Source of the DNA: Agarilytica sp045430305
GTDB lineage: Bacteria > Pseudomonadota > Gammaproteobacteria > Pseudomonadales > Cellvibrionaceae
Assembly (NCBI GenBank): GCA_045430305.1
Contig: JAILXW010000001.1
Location: 992,001-1,056,000, forward strand
Direction of reading: 5' to 3'
Length of the DNA stretch: 64,000 nucleotides
The translations under genes and the position numbers were made by a program. The first letter of the stretch is position 1; each line of letters begins with the position of its first letter. The notes under the pieces are model-generated. The model had not been told where the DNA came from, did no database searches, and saw only the letters and a program-made list of their open reading frames with translations. Positions 53,524 to 63,035 of the stretch are shown here, in pieces.

Positions 53524-55968
53524 CTAAACACCTAGTGCAATTTTTCCGCTTCTTAGTAAACGTTCTTCAAAATCACTTGCGGTTAAGGGTTTGCTGCAGT
53601 GGAAGCCTTGATAGTAACGACAGCCAGAATCCCGAATAAATTTCAGTTGCTCTACGGTTTCTACCCCCTCTGCCACTACGTCTAGCTCCAACATATTGCC
53701 CATAGCGCTAATTGTTTGCACGAGTACACGATCATTGCGATCGTCATGTAAATCCCGAATAAAACTTTGGTCAATTTTTAAAATCGACACCGGTAATTGC
53801 TTTAAGTAGCTAATAGAAGAGTAGCCCGTTCCAAAATCATCAAGGGCGAAGTGAATGCCCTGAGATTTTAGAATATCGATCGTTTCAATGGTTTCTTCAA
53901 GGTTTTGAATAACGATGCCTTCGGTGATTTCCATTTCTATCAAATGCGCCGGTACATCTATTTCTCGAATTAGGGTTACTACTTGATCAACAAACTTAAC
54001 CGATAAAAATTGGCGAGGGCTGATATTGATCCCCATACGCATGTGATCGCCCCACAAGCCTTTGTCTTGCCAGGTTTTTACTTGCTGTAAGGCTTCACGC
54101 ATCACCCAGTGCCCCACTTCAACAATTAGGCCGGAAGTCTCAAGAACAGGAATAAACTCATCTGGCGACACCATACCGCGCTCAGGGTGATGCCAACGCA
54201 ATAGTGCTTCAGCACCTACCACTTCATCTGTGCTAGCATCAGCACGAGGCTGAAAATGCAAACTGAAACGGTTACTGTTGATGGCGCGGTGCAACTCCCC
54301 TTCCATAACCAAGACATTTCGTGCGTTATCTGCCATATGGCGATTAAAGAACTGAATGTCGTTACGCCCCTGATCTTTTACTTGGTACATGGCGGTATCA
54401 GCGTATTGCAATAACTCATGCACCCCCGCACCCTGCTCAGGGAACATCACGATACCTACACTACAAGTTACATGTAATTCGAAATCGTTGTAGAGGTAGG
54501 GCTGGGCAATAGATGTTTTGATACTTTCGCCAATTTGTTCCGCACTTAAAATTGCGGTCGAAAGGTCAGTGCCTAACTGAGTCAAGATAACAACAAACTC
54601 GTCACCACCTAGGCGCACAACAACATCGTTCTCTGAAATGACGGACGTTAAACGTTCCGCAACACGCTTAAGCACCACATCGCCTACCGGGTGCCCTAAA
54701 GAATCATTAATATTTTTAAATTGGTCCAAGTCGATAAAGAGTAAAGCTCCGACCGTTTCGAGCTTAGCTGCTCTCGCTAGCTCTTCTTCCAGGCGCTCCA
54801 ACAAATAACTACGATTAGGGAGGTCAGTTAAAGCATCGTGATAGGCCATGTGCTCCATTAATTGTTGCGTGCTTTTAAGCTCGGTGATATCTGAAGATAC
54901 GACCAACGCTACAATCTCATCGTAAAACTCCATCGGCATAATATAGGTATGCATTTGATGAGCCTTGCCCCAGCGATCAACCCATTTTTCTTCCCAAATT
55001 TGCGCGGGCTTACGCATTTTTATGACTTCTGCATCCAGCTCAATAACGTCTTTAGATGTTGTAGAAAAATATTTTTCAAACTCGCTGATATGTGAGCCAC
55101 GCATTTGGTCCGGCGTGGTTTCTAAAAAGTCCGACAGTGCTTTATTGGCAAAAATATAATAACCGTCGCGATTTCTTGCCCCAACCCAAACAGGCAAACT
55201 ATCAATAATTTGCCTTACGTGTTCTTCACTTTTTCGCAGAACCACTTCAACGGCTCGACGTTTAGCGAGAGCAATATCGACCGCATCGAGCAGCTGGTTC
55301 GCGCTCTTAGCCAATTGCTGTAATTCATCATCTTGTTTTTTATCTAGAATTTGCAGTCGCTGCTCACCAGGGCTGCCGGGGTTAATCGTTTTCATCTGAC
55401 TAGACAAACGAATCAAAGGCTTGGTCAGCATGTAATAGAAAGCGATAAAAAGAAATAATACTAAGAAGAAGCTTCTAATGAGGCCAATGCTGATAAGCAC
55501 CAGAGATTGCTGATAAAAAGGCTGGAAGGCTTTGTCCATGTCAACGACGAAGCTAATAAACCCATTGGGGGTTTGGCTTTGATTCGCAAACAGTGGCGAT
55601 GAGAATATTTTGAGGTCTTCCGCAAACAACTCAGTCAGCCAAGAGGTTTTACTCTTTGTCCTGTCTTTTTGTTGGCCCGCTAACTCACCGCCAAACTCAT
55701 CTTCGATAGTAACGGCAATAATGAAGTCATAGCGCATCAAACCACTGGTGACTTCTTGTGCAAGCATGCTATCGAGGGTATGTACCGCGCGTGCAGCAGG
55801 CGGCGTAGAAACGGCAGAAACTCGAGAAATGAGACGGCTAAATTCCGTCGAGTGAACTTGATAGTCGATATACATCTGTATCGCGCTCATCAACAAGCCT
55901 ACGATGAGTGCGATTACAACACCCACCTTCGCTAGCCGAAAAGAGATCCCTTGAGCAAGACTTCGCAC
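53524..55968 (-). CDS. Membrane sensor with PAS, GGDEF and EAL domains
   Basis: The 814-residue protein has a membrane segment at about 15-33, a periplasmic loop, a second segment at about 155-180, a HAMP-like linker, a PAS domain (about 240-360), a GGDEF domain with intact RLGGDEF, and an EAL domain with EALLRW, NISPRQF, EITEG, LDDFGTGYSS and LKIDQSFI. All the catalytic residues of both domains appear to be present, so it could make or break c-di-GMP. It lies near flagellar genes that use c-di-GMP (FleQ, PilZ), but no operon link exists. Confidence 0.92.
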   Translation of the reverse strand: MRSLAQGISFRLAKVGVVIALIVGLLMSAIQMYIDYQVHSTEFSRLISRVSAVSTPPAARAVHTLDSMLAQEVTSGLMRYDFIIAVTIEDEFGGELAGQQKDRTKSKTSWLTELFAEDLKIFSSPLFANQSQTPNGFISFVVDMDKAFQPFYQQSLVLISIGLIRSFFLVLFLFIAFYYMLTKPLIRLSSQMKTINPGSPGEQRLQILDKKQDDELQQLAKSANQLLDAVDIALAKRRAVEVVLRKSEEHVRQIIDSLPVWVGARNRDGYYIFANKALSDFLETTPDQMRGSHISEFEKYFSTTSKDVIELDAEVIKMRKPAQIWEEKWVDRWGKAHQMHTYIMPMEFYDEIVALVVSSDITELKSTQQLMEHMAYHDALTDLPNRSYLLERLEEELARAAKLETVGALLFIDLDQFKNINDSLGHPVGDVVLKRVAERLTSVISENDVVVRLGGDEFVVILTQLGTDLSTAILSAEQIGESIKTSIAQPYLYNDFELHVTCSVGIVMFPEQGAGVHELLQYADTAMYQVKDQGRNDIQFFNRHMADNARNVLVMEGELHRAINSNRFSLHFQPRADASTDEVVGAEALLRWHHPERGMVSPDEFIPVLETSGLIVEVGHWVMREALQQVKTWQDKGLWGDHMRMGINISPRQFLSVKFVDQVVTLIREIDVPAHLIEMEITEGIVIQNLEETIETIDILKSQGIHFALDDFGTGYSSISYLKQLPVSILKIDQSFIRDLHDDRNDRVLVQTISAMGNMLELDVVAEGVETVEQLKFIRDSGCRYYQGFHCSKPLTASDFEERLLRSGKIALGV

Positions 55969-56176
55969 GCAATACCTTTATTTTTGATTGTTTATTTTAC
56001 CACTCCTTGACCAGAGACCCCACAGAACCCTACAAAACGTAAACGGTCTCAATACTTCCGAACAAGCATCATATCAATTTAAGGCCCCTATAGAATCACC
56101 TAGGCGATGTAAATTCTAACGACAGCACGTATTTATGCCATAAAGTGAGGTAATTTTGTACAAAGCACAGTTAAAT

Positions 56177-57049
56177 CTAGAGATTGATGGCCTTCACCAA
56201 GTCCAACCCCTCCATCGCGGGCTCAAGCACCCTAGCAATATCAGAACGATCAAGGGCGAGCCCTTCAAAATCATAGCGCGATTTATCCGCCAATTGAGAG
56301 AGAGAGACCCGCTGTAACGAAGCAAATATTGTGTCGATACGGCCCGGATTACTAGCTTCCCACGCCAGCAGCATTTGCTTAACCGCCTGGCGCTGGAGGT
56401 GTTCTTGCGAACCACAAAGGTTGCAGGGAATAATGGGGAATGCTTTGTATTCAGCGTAAGCACTCAAATCCGCTTCGCTACAGTAAAACAAAGGGCGAAT
56501 CACAATGTTACGCTTGTCATCAGATAACAGCTTTGGCGGCATAGCCTTTAAACGGCCAGCGTAAAAGAGGTTGAGGAACAGGGTTTCCACCACGTCATCG
56601 CGGTGGTGACCAAGGGCGATTTTCGTGGCGCCAATTTTTTCTGCAAACCCGTACAAGGTGCCGCGCCGCAAACGAGAACACAGCCCACATGTTGTTTTCC
56701 CTTCTGGGATTACCGATTTCACGACACTATAAGTATCGCGCTCAACAATGTGATACTCAATACCGAGGCCATCCAGATATTCTGGCAATACATGTTCTGG
56801 GAAGCCGGGTTGCTTCTGGTCCATATTGACTGCAATCACCTCAAACTTTACCGGTGATGACTTCTGTAAGCCACAGAGCACATCCAACATTCCGTAGGAA
56901 TCTTTGCCGCCAGACAGGCATACCATCACACGGTCACCCTCTTCGATCATATTGTAATCGATGATGGCTTTACCCATATTACGCCGCAACCGTTTTTTCA
57001 ACTTATTGAATTCTAAACGGTTTTTTCTATCCGCTCGATCTGGAATCAC
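56177..57049 (-). CDS. ttcA: TtcA, tRNA 2-thiocytidine synthetase
   Basis: TtcA (290 residues) adds sulfur to C32 of some tRNAs. It has the PP-loop motif CLSGGKDSYGMLDVL and the two cluster-binding CxxC motifs in CGLCSRLRRGTLY and CNLCGSQEHLQRQ. Length and motifs are normal. It stands alone on the minus strand. Confidence 0.96.
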   Translation of the reverse strand: MIPDRADRKNRLEFNKLKKRLRRNMGKAIIDYNMIEEGDRVMVCLSGGKDSYGMLDVLCGLQKSSPVKFEVIAVNMDQKQPGFPEHVLPEYLDGLGIEYHIVERDTYSVVKSVIPEGKTTCGLCSRLRRGTLYGFAEKIGATKIALGHHRDDVVETLFLNLFYAGRLKAMPPKLLSDDKRNIVIRPLFYCSEADLSAYAEYKAFPIIPCNLCGSQEHLQRQAVKQMLLAWEASNPGRIDTIFASLQRVSLSQLADKSRYDFEGLALDRSDIARVLEPAMEGLDLVKAINL

Positions 57050-57364
57050 GTTTTAGGTCTCACATCAACATCGACAAGGCGCGCTATTGTACGGTTTTTC
57101 TGAAAAGGAGGAAATGCGGCAACACCCCCATCACATTCGTATGAGGAAAAGCTGTGCCGTAGCGCTTTGCCGCTAGATGAAAATTTGGCAATTCCCTTCC
57201 TCATCTTGCCCTAGTTGTTTTGGAGCCAGGGCGTCGCAGCCCAGCGATAGCGCCAATTTCATTTTTTTTACCAACCAGGCATAGGTTTTGCTGAATGATT
57301 CATAAGAAAAGCCAACAGCCGCAACCGCTGATAAAAAGAAACTGACTTTGCATACAAGGTACAC
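57050..57364. other. Intergenic region before the PilZ gene
   Basis: This 315-bp gap between divergent genes holds no supported gene. A minus-strand frame across 57173-57382 starts with TTG, has no ribosome site, and was rejected. Confidence 0.6.
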
Positions 57365-58093
57365 ATGGTGGAAGACATTCAAAACACAGACCTCGTTACA
57401 GCCTTACTCGATGCCCAGCAACACCACAAGGCTGTAAAAGTGTATCTGCCCAATGGGCAACAAGCGCTTGCTAGTGCTATTTTGGGTTTTGACTACTACG
57501 AGCAAACCATCTTACTCGATGCCTTCAACCCACCCCTGTCTAGACACCAGCTACAACAGCTGGGGCAGATCCCCTTCTGGTTACAGCTTCGCGCAGACGA
57601 ACACTACGTGAATGTTTACTGTACCGTGCTAGAGCATAAATACGATTTATACACGTTGAAGGTACTACAACATGAAATAAGTGAGAACCAACGCTGGTTC
57701 CCGCGGATAAGCTTTGACGCCCGCAAAGGCCCAGAGATCGAACTTGCTATTCCTTACGAACTACCGTTAAAAGGCCATATTAAAAACCTAAGTGTGCATG
57801 GTGCACTAGTCGAGTTCTATGGTAATGACGCCCGTGAGTACATGGCTGGCCTAAAAAAATGCGAAAGCCGCGTTCGATTCAACGAGCTATTCGAGATGAA
57901 ACTACTTGCGGATGTTAAAAACTATTCTCTACAGCGAAACCCGATGCGAACAACGCTAAGAGTAATGTTTAATGATCACACCAGTGTGACCTACTCGCAA
58001 CTAGAAAACTTTATTGATACATTTAATCAAAGCTCGAACCTCTTTCACGTCGCCAATAGGTCAGCATTTCCGCAAGCGGCAAACTTTGCCTAA
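57365..58093 (+). CDS. PilZ-domain protein (YcgR-like)
   Basis: The 242-residue protein has an N-terminal YcgR-type domain (about 1-105) and a PilZ domain with the c-di-GMP motif RWFPR (RxxxR, about 118-122) followed by NLSVHGALV (NxSxxG, about 142). This resembles YcgR, a c-di-GMP-dependent flagellar brake, though PilZ proteins have other roles as well. AAGG lies 6 bp before the ATG. It stands before bioA but is not clearly linked to it. Confidence 0.8.
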   Translation: MVEDIQNTDLVTALLDAQQHHKAVKVYLPNGQQALASAILGFDYYEQTILLDAFNPPLSRHQLQQLGQIPFWLQLRADEHYVNVYCTVLEHKYDLYTLKVLQHEISENQRWFPRISFDARKGPEIELAIPYELPLKGHIKNLSVHGALVEFYGNDAREYMAGLKKCESRVRFNELFEMKLLADVKNYSLQRNPMRTTLRVMFNDHTSVTYSQLENFIDTFNQSSNLFHVANRSAFPQAANFA

Positions 58094-58168
58094 GACTTCA
58101 TACAAGCGCTAGTGTCTGCCCCCAAACGCTAGTTACAATAGGGTTTTCTACACGTAGGTATAAAACTC

Positions 58169-59476
58169 GTGAAAGACACTCTCGCTGACTCAGATTGGCA
58201 ACAGCTACTCAACATAGATCGCTCGCACATCTGGCACCCCTACTCTCGCTGTCACAGTGATATGCCTCTTTTTCCGGTTCGCTCAGCAGAAGGCTGCTAT
58301 TTAACACTTGCAGACGGCAAACGTATTTTTGACGGTATGTCATCGTGGTGGAGCGCAATTCACGGATACAAAAACCCCGTACTTGATCAAGCACTACATG
58401 CGCAAGTCGCGAATATGTCACATGTAATGTTCGGCGGGCTGACTCATGAGCCAGCAATTCAACTAGCGAGAAAACTCGTAGATATAACCCCCGAAGGGTT
58501 AAGCCAGGTATTTTTCAGTGATTCAGGTTCTGTTGCCGTAGAGGTGGCAATGAAAATGGCCTTGCAGTATTGGCAAGCGCAGGGCAAATCAAAAACCAAA
58601 TTTTTAGCGCTACGAAGTGCATATCACGGTGACACATTCGCAGCCATGTCAGTCTGTGACCCCGTCACAGGTATGCACCAAATTTTTTCTGAGTTTATGA
58701 CAAAAAATATTTTTGCCCCGAGCCCAGAATGTGCATTTGACCAAGAATGGGACGAAAAATATTTTAAAGAGTTTAAAACACTCGCCGAGCAACACCAAAA
58801 TGATATCGCTGCAATTATTCTTGAACCGATTGTACAAGGTACCGGCGGCATGCATTTTTATTCACCGAGTTATCTCGCGCGGGTACGTGAATTATGCGAC
58901 CAATTGAATATTCCCCTTATCGCCGACGAAATCGCCACTGGCTTTGGGCGCACAGGTAAACTCTTCGCTTGCGAACACGCCAACATTAGCCCAGACATAC
59001 TATGTTTAGGCAAGGCCTTAACCGGCGGTTACATGACGCTCGCCGCCACGCTATGCACAGAAAACATTGCCACTACCATTTGTAGTGGTGAAGCCGGTGT
59101 ATTTATGCACGGCCCAACGTTTATGGCAAACCCCTTGGCTTGTAGTGTTGCCAATGCATCTATTGATCTATTGGAGCAGTCCAACTGGCAAGCCAATGTC
59201 AACAGGCTTGAGACTGCACTAAGAAAGGGGTTAGAGCCGTGTAAAGAAATAAAAGGTGTAAATGGCGTACGCTGCCTCGGTGCAATTGGTGTGATAGAAC
59301 TAAAGGAGGTAGTCGATATGGCGCGCATTCAACCGATGTTTGTTGAGCAAGGCATATGGATTCGCCCCTTCGGCAAACTGGTGTATACCATGCCGCCCTT
59401 TATCGCCAAAGATGAAGAAATTGAACACTTGTGTTTAAGAATAACGCAGGTACTCAACGAGTATTTGAAACGTTAG
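58169..59476 (+). CDS. bioA: BioA, adenosylmethionine-8-amino-7-oxononanoate aminotransferase
   Basis: BioA (435 residues) makes 7,8-diaminononanoate in biotin synthesis, with PLP as cofactor. It has IWHPYSRCHSDMPLFPV, DGMSSWWSAIHGYKNP, IADEIATGFGRTGKLF and LGKALTGGYM with the PLP Lys. The start is GTG at 58169, with TAGGT before it. No other bio gene is in the window. It is convergent with the response regulator. Confidence 0.95.
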   Translation: MKDTLADSDWQQLLNIDRSHIWHPYSRCHSDMPLFPVRSAEGCYLTLADGKRIFDGMSSWWSAIHGYKNPVLDQALHAQVANMSHVMFGGLTHEPAIQLARKLVDITPEGLSQVFFSDSGSVAVEVAMKMALQYWQAQGKSKTKFLALRSAYHGDTFAAMSVCDPVTGMHQIFSEFMTKNIFAPSPECAFDQEWDEKYFKEFKTLAEQHQNDIAAIILEPIVQGTGGMHFYSPSYLARVRELCDQLNIPLIADEIATGFGRTGKLFACEHANISPDILCLGKALTGGYMTLAATLCTENIATTICSGEAGVFMHGPTFMANPLACSVANASIDLLEQSNWQANVNRLETALRKGLEPCKEIKGVNGVRCLGAIGVIELKEVVDMARIQPMFVEQGIWIRPFGKLVYTMPPFIAKDEEIEHLCLRITQVLNEYLKR

Positions 59477-59491
59477 TAGCGCTACAACCGC

Positions 59492-61195
59492 CTAAAAAGT
59501 TTCTTCGCTCAGAGCTAACTGGTAAACAACCCGAACCGTTTTTCCTTCATTGGTATAATCAAGCTCAGAACATAAATGTTTTAGTAAAGGTATGCCGCGC
59601 CCAAACGGGTCTGCATTTTCTTCCAGTTTTTTCATCATATTCCGATAATCAAAACCTTTGCCACTATCGGTAATGGTCAATTCAACATTATTCGGTTCAT
59701 TTTTGTTGAAGGTAAAATCTAGGTCAATAAAGTGCCCTTGAATATTTTCCAAACGCTCTCCACGTAACCGGTAATACTCTTCAAAACCATCGGCGCTTTC
59801 CTTGAGTTCAGATTTAAGCCCCAATACGCCATGCTCTAAAGCATTACTGTAAAGTTCACTTACCAAAGTAAATATTTTTTCGCGGTGTAACTCTATACCG
59901 TGAATACGGCTCACAAAATCCATAATTTGGTCAACAATTCGAGAGTTTCTTAGCTCTTCACCCTCAAGCCGCATGGTGAATTTCCATGGGAAAGAATCTG
60001 CGACATGAAAAGACTCCTGAATATCAACCACTTCTCCATTTTCTTTATTTTTATGTTCGAGCTTGCCAGAAAGCACTTCTACTAGGGTAATGTCGTCATT
60101 TTGTGCTTCACCTTGAAATTCGTGCACTTCATCAATAAGCACTTCTAGTAAATTATCTTTCCCCGAAAGCAACACCCGCTCGATGCCACCAAGACCAAAT
60201 TCCTCGCTGGAATCATTGGAGGCTTCATTGACCCCGTCAGTATAGATAAAAAGGTGTTCGCTTTTTTCTAACTCAAACAACGTTACCGTATCGTCGAACT
60301 CTTCTTCTGACAGTATCCCTAACGGCATATGTTCTGACTGAACTTTCTCTATCTTTTGTTCCTTCTGGTTCAATCGCATAAGGTCATTCATGCCACCGGC
60401 CCATAGAGAAAAGTTTTTCCCCAAGTTATCAAGATAACAAATAGCCGCACAGAAAAACATAGTTTCTGGCAACAGATCTACAAGCGAACGATTTATTTCT
60501 TTAGCGATAAGACCAATACTGGCTTGCTCTTTAGAAAGACGATAGAAAATTTCTGTTACGGGTAAAGTTCCAATCGAGGCGGCCAAGCCATGGCCGGTAA
60601 AATCGCCCACGAGAATATAAACACCGCCAGAGGGTGAAGGCGCTTCGAGCACAATATCGCCATTGAACATAGACATTGGCGAACTGTAGGTTTTGACATT
60701 AACGCATTCTGTCTTTATGCGCTGAGCACCCCGATCAAATATACGCTCAACAATGGCATGTTCGCGATCCATCGTCTGCTTGTGATACTCGAGCTTCTTA
60801 TTTGCCTCGTGAAGCGACATGGTCAATTCACGGGTTCTGCCGTGAGCCTTTATTTTTGCCAACAACACACTTTCGTTAATTGGCTTGGGGACAAAATCAT
60901 CACCACCAGCGTCGAGGCATTTGGCTAGCTCGTCGGTATCATGCAGGGCGGTAACAAATATAATGGGAATGAAATGGTCGCTTTGCTCTTTTTTGATAAT
61001 GGAGGTTGCCTCAATGCCGTCCATCTCGGGCATAGAAACATCCATCAAAATCATATCTATGCCGCTATCATTTCTGACCGCGTCACAGGCTTCCACTCCG
61101 TTGGTAGCAACCGAAAACTCATATCCTTCGTCTTCTAAAATGAAGGTCAACAACTCACGATTGTACTCGTGATCATCGACAATTAGGATTTTCAT
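59492..61195 (-). CDS. hsbR: HsbR-like response regulator with PP2C phosphatase and anti-sigma kinase domains
   Basis: The 567-residue protein has a receiver domain (1-125, phosphoacceptor Asp52 in LMDVSMPEMDG), a coiled linker, a SpoIIE/PP2C domain (about 160-380, with VGDFTGHGLAA and IYTDGVNEAS), and a HATPase domain (about 420-560, NALEHGVLGL, TITDSGKGFD). This is the domain layout of Pseudomonas HsbR, which sets the phosphorylation of the anti-anti-sigma factor HsbA. The adjacent STAS gene is the expected partner. No Shine-Dalgarno sequence is seen before the ATG; a short imperfect repeat fills the gap to hsbA. Confidence 0.85.
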   Translation of the reverse strand: MKILIVDDHEYNRELLTFILEDEGYEFSVATNGVEACDAVRNDSGIDMILMDVSMPEMDGIEATSIIKKEQSDHFIPIIFVTALHDTDELAKCLDAGGDDFVPKPINESVLLAKIKAHGRTRELTMSLHEANKKLEYHKQTMDREHAIVERIFDRGAQRIKTECVNVKTYSSPMSMFNGDIVLEAPSPSGGVYILVGDFTGHGLAASIGTLPVTEIFYRLSKEQASIGLIAKEINRSLVDLLPETMFFCAAICYLDNLGKNFSLWAGGMNDLMRLNQKEQKIEKVQSEHMPLGILSEEEFDDTVTLFELEKSEHLFIYTDGVNEASNDSSEEFGLGGIERVLLSGKDNLLEVLIDEVHEFQGEAQNDDITLVEVLSGKLEHKNKENGEVVDIQESFHVADSFPWKFTMRLEGEELRNSRIVDQIMDFVSRIHGIELHREKIFTLVSELYSNALEHGVLGLKSELKESADGFEEYYRLRGERLENIQGHFIDLDFTFNKNEPNNVELTITDSGKGFDYRNMMKKLEENADPFGRGIPLLKHLCSELDYTNEGKTVRVVYQLALSEETF

Positions 61196-61197
61196 AG

Positions 61198-61257
61198 AAT
61201 CGTTTAACTATTAGGTCGTTTAACTTTCAGGTTGTATAACTTTCAGTTTTGTAACTA
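61198..61257. repeat. Imperfect 16-bp tandem repeat between hsbA and hsbR
   Basis: About 3.6 units of the type GTCGTTTAACTTTCAG can be read (61198-61214, 61215-61230, 61231-61246, then a partial unit). They occupy the whole hsbA-hsbR gap, including the hsbR leader. Confidence 0.75.
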
Positions 61258-61557
61258 CGAAATTTCAAACTTTTTATCAAAACGAGAAATACTAAATATT
61301 TTCTTTATCTGATCATTCGTATTAATCAGTTTCATTTTTACGCTGTTTTTTTCGAAAAAACTTCGCGCATTGATGAGCATACCTAGCGCCGAACTATCAA
61401 TGTAACGGGTATCGCGAAAATCCAAAATAACCGGACCTGATTTTAGATCAGACAAACTTTCGTAGCTCTTTCGAAATGGACCAACCGACTCAAAGTCGAA
61501 ACGCTCTGCCAGTATGATCGAAACACCATCGTCATTTTTTTCAACTTTAATAGTCAA
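61255..61557 (-). CDS. hsbA: HsbA-like STAS anti-anti-sigma factor
   Basis: This 100-residue STAS protein has VILDFRDTRYIDSSALGMLI, with the conserved DSSALG motif and Ser56 as the likely phosphorylation site. In Pseudomonas aeruginosa HsbA binds FlgM when unphosphorylated and so frees FliA for motility. Since FlgM is also in this window, the same link is plausible. It is transcribed ahead of hsbR with a 59-bp gap. Confidence 0.85.
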   Translation of the reverse strand: MTIKVEKNDDGVSIILAERFDFESVGPFRKSYESLSDLKSGPVILDFRDTRYIDSSALGMLINARSFFEKNSVKMKLINTNDQIKKIFSISRFDKKFEIS

Positions 61558-61694
61558 CGTTCTTCCTCCAAAAACATGTGAGACACTAGTCTATTTAGCG
61601 CCCCAGGATTTAGCCCTAGTAAGGTTATGTCTATTCATCTATAGAATATGGCTTCTGATAGATGTAAAAATTTTATGTGTTATCAACTTAGACG

Positions 61695-62870
61695 CTAGTA
61701 TAGCTCTATTCCATCGTCGTCGCCGGCACCACTTGCACTCGGGCCGACACCACTTGGTGGGCGATACTCTGGTAGATTATTGATTTCACGCGCTGCGCTT
61801 GTCAGCGCCGCATCCAAACTTCGTTCGTTCGCAATACTACGGGAATGTGCTTGTATTGCATTAGCTAACAACTCTGAAGTGGAGTGAATATGACGCGAAT
61901 ACTGCGCGACACGATCAGCAGACTGCAACGCTGTTATCGCTCGATTCACTTCTTGATTAATTTCTTCACCAATAGAAGCACCCTGAGTCACGCTGTGTGA
62001 CACTTTCTCGTTTACCAGCTCAAGTTCGTGCAACATGCTATCGAGATGGCCCTTGGCATCAATAGCAATATTCATATCAAGCGAGGCGATATCGCCAACG
62101 ACTTGCTCTACATTTGTAACCGTGGATTTAGCAGTTTCTGCTCGTTCGCGAATTTGCTCGTTTAGCGCATTAGAATCTTGCGACAGCTTTCTCACTTCGT
62201 CAGCTACGACCGCGAAACCTCGGCCCGCTTCACCTGCTCGCGCGGCTTCGATCGCAGCATTTAATGCAAGTAGATTGGTTTGATCGGCGATACCACGAAT
62301 GTCATTAATCAGACCAAACATACCATCAAGGTGTTTCACCATGTCTTGAATGTTATGCACGGCCTGTACACTTTTCTCACTAATATCAATAAACAAGCGT
62401 ACATAGTCATCAAGTATTGAACCCACTTCGTTGGCGAAGCGTTTCAGCGTCACTTCTTCTTCGTTATCACCACTACCATTTGGTGATAGCTGATCCACAA
62501 TACCCATCATGAGGTCTTTGCCCGCGTTGGCCGATTCGGACAGACCTTGAAAACTGTTATGGAGGCGCATATTGGCATCTTCCACTAAATGCTGAATCTC
62601 GCCTGAAATCGAATCTATGTCACGCAGGGCAGGCTCTATTTTGACATCTAGTGTAGCGCTGAGGTCTTTTAGTTTGGTGAGGTGCTCAGCTTCAAGATCA
62701 CCTTTCTCATCGTCAGACTCAATTTCTTGATTGAAGATAAATGCAACGACGCAAACCATTAGCAGCATAACGACGCCCGCAGCGATGACTGAGTCAATCC
62801 ATAAGCTAACGACGATACCGACAACAGCAATTGCGGTGAGAAGCCCCACACGAGACCAGTGATTTTGCAC
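61695..62870 (-). CDS. Methyl-accepting chemotaxis-like protein
   Basis: The 391-residue protein has two N-terminal membrane segments (about 8-45: VGLLTAIAVVGIVVSLWI, VIAAGVVMLLMVCVVAFIF) with almost no periplasmic loop. It lacks HAMP and ligand domains and has a signalling tip DIRGIADQTNLLALNAAIEA followed by ARAGEAGRGFAVVADEVRKL. It probably senses something in the membrane or cytoplasm. It ends about 137 bp before hsbA. Its stimulus is unknown. Confidence 0.88.
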   Translation of the reverse strand: MQNHWSRVGLLTAIAVVGIVVSLWIDSVIAAGVVMLLMVCVVAFIFNQEIESDDEKGDLEAEHLTKLKDLSATLDVKIEPALRDIDSISGEIQHLVEDANMRLHNSFQGLSESANAGKDLMMGIVDQLSPNGSGDNEEEVTLKRFANEVGSILDDYVRLFIDISEKSVQAVHNIQDMVKHLDGMFGLINDIRGIADQTNLLALNAAIEAARAGEAGRGFAVVADEVRKLSQDSNALNEQIRERAETAKSTVTNVEQVVGDIASLDMNIAIDAKGHLDSMLHELELVNEKVSHSVTQGASIGEEINQEVNRAITALQSADRVAQYSRHIHSTSELLANAIQAHSRSIANERSLDAALTSAAREINNLPEYRPPSGVGPSASGAGDDDGIELY

Positions 62871-63035
62871 CTAATACTCCACTTATTCTAAAACTGATAG
62901 GAATCCCTTATAGCCTAGTATTGTATAGGCCCCTTCGCCAGTCGTAAGTGCTTGAATAAGACGATCTTTTTGCCGCCCAATGAACTTGGGCGGCAGCGGT
63001 GCACAGATGGGAATTTAGCAGAAATGAATGCCGAG

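Noticed and set aside
57173..57382. 69-codon minus-strand frame upstream of the PilZ gene
   Set aside because: It starts with TTG, has no Shine-Dalgarno sequence, overlaps the start of the PilZ gene and shows no recognisable pattern.
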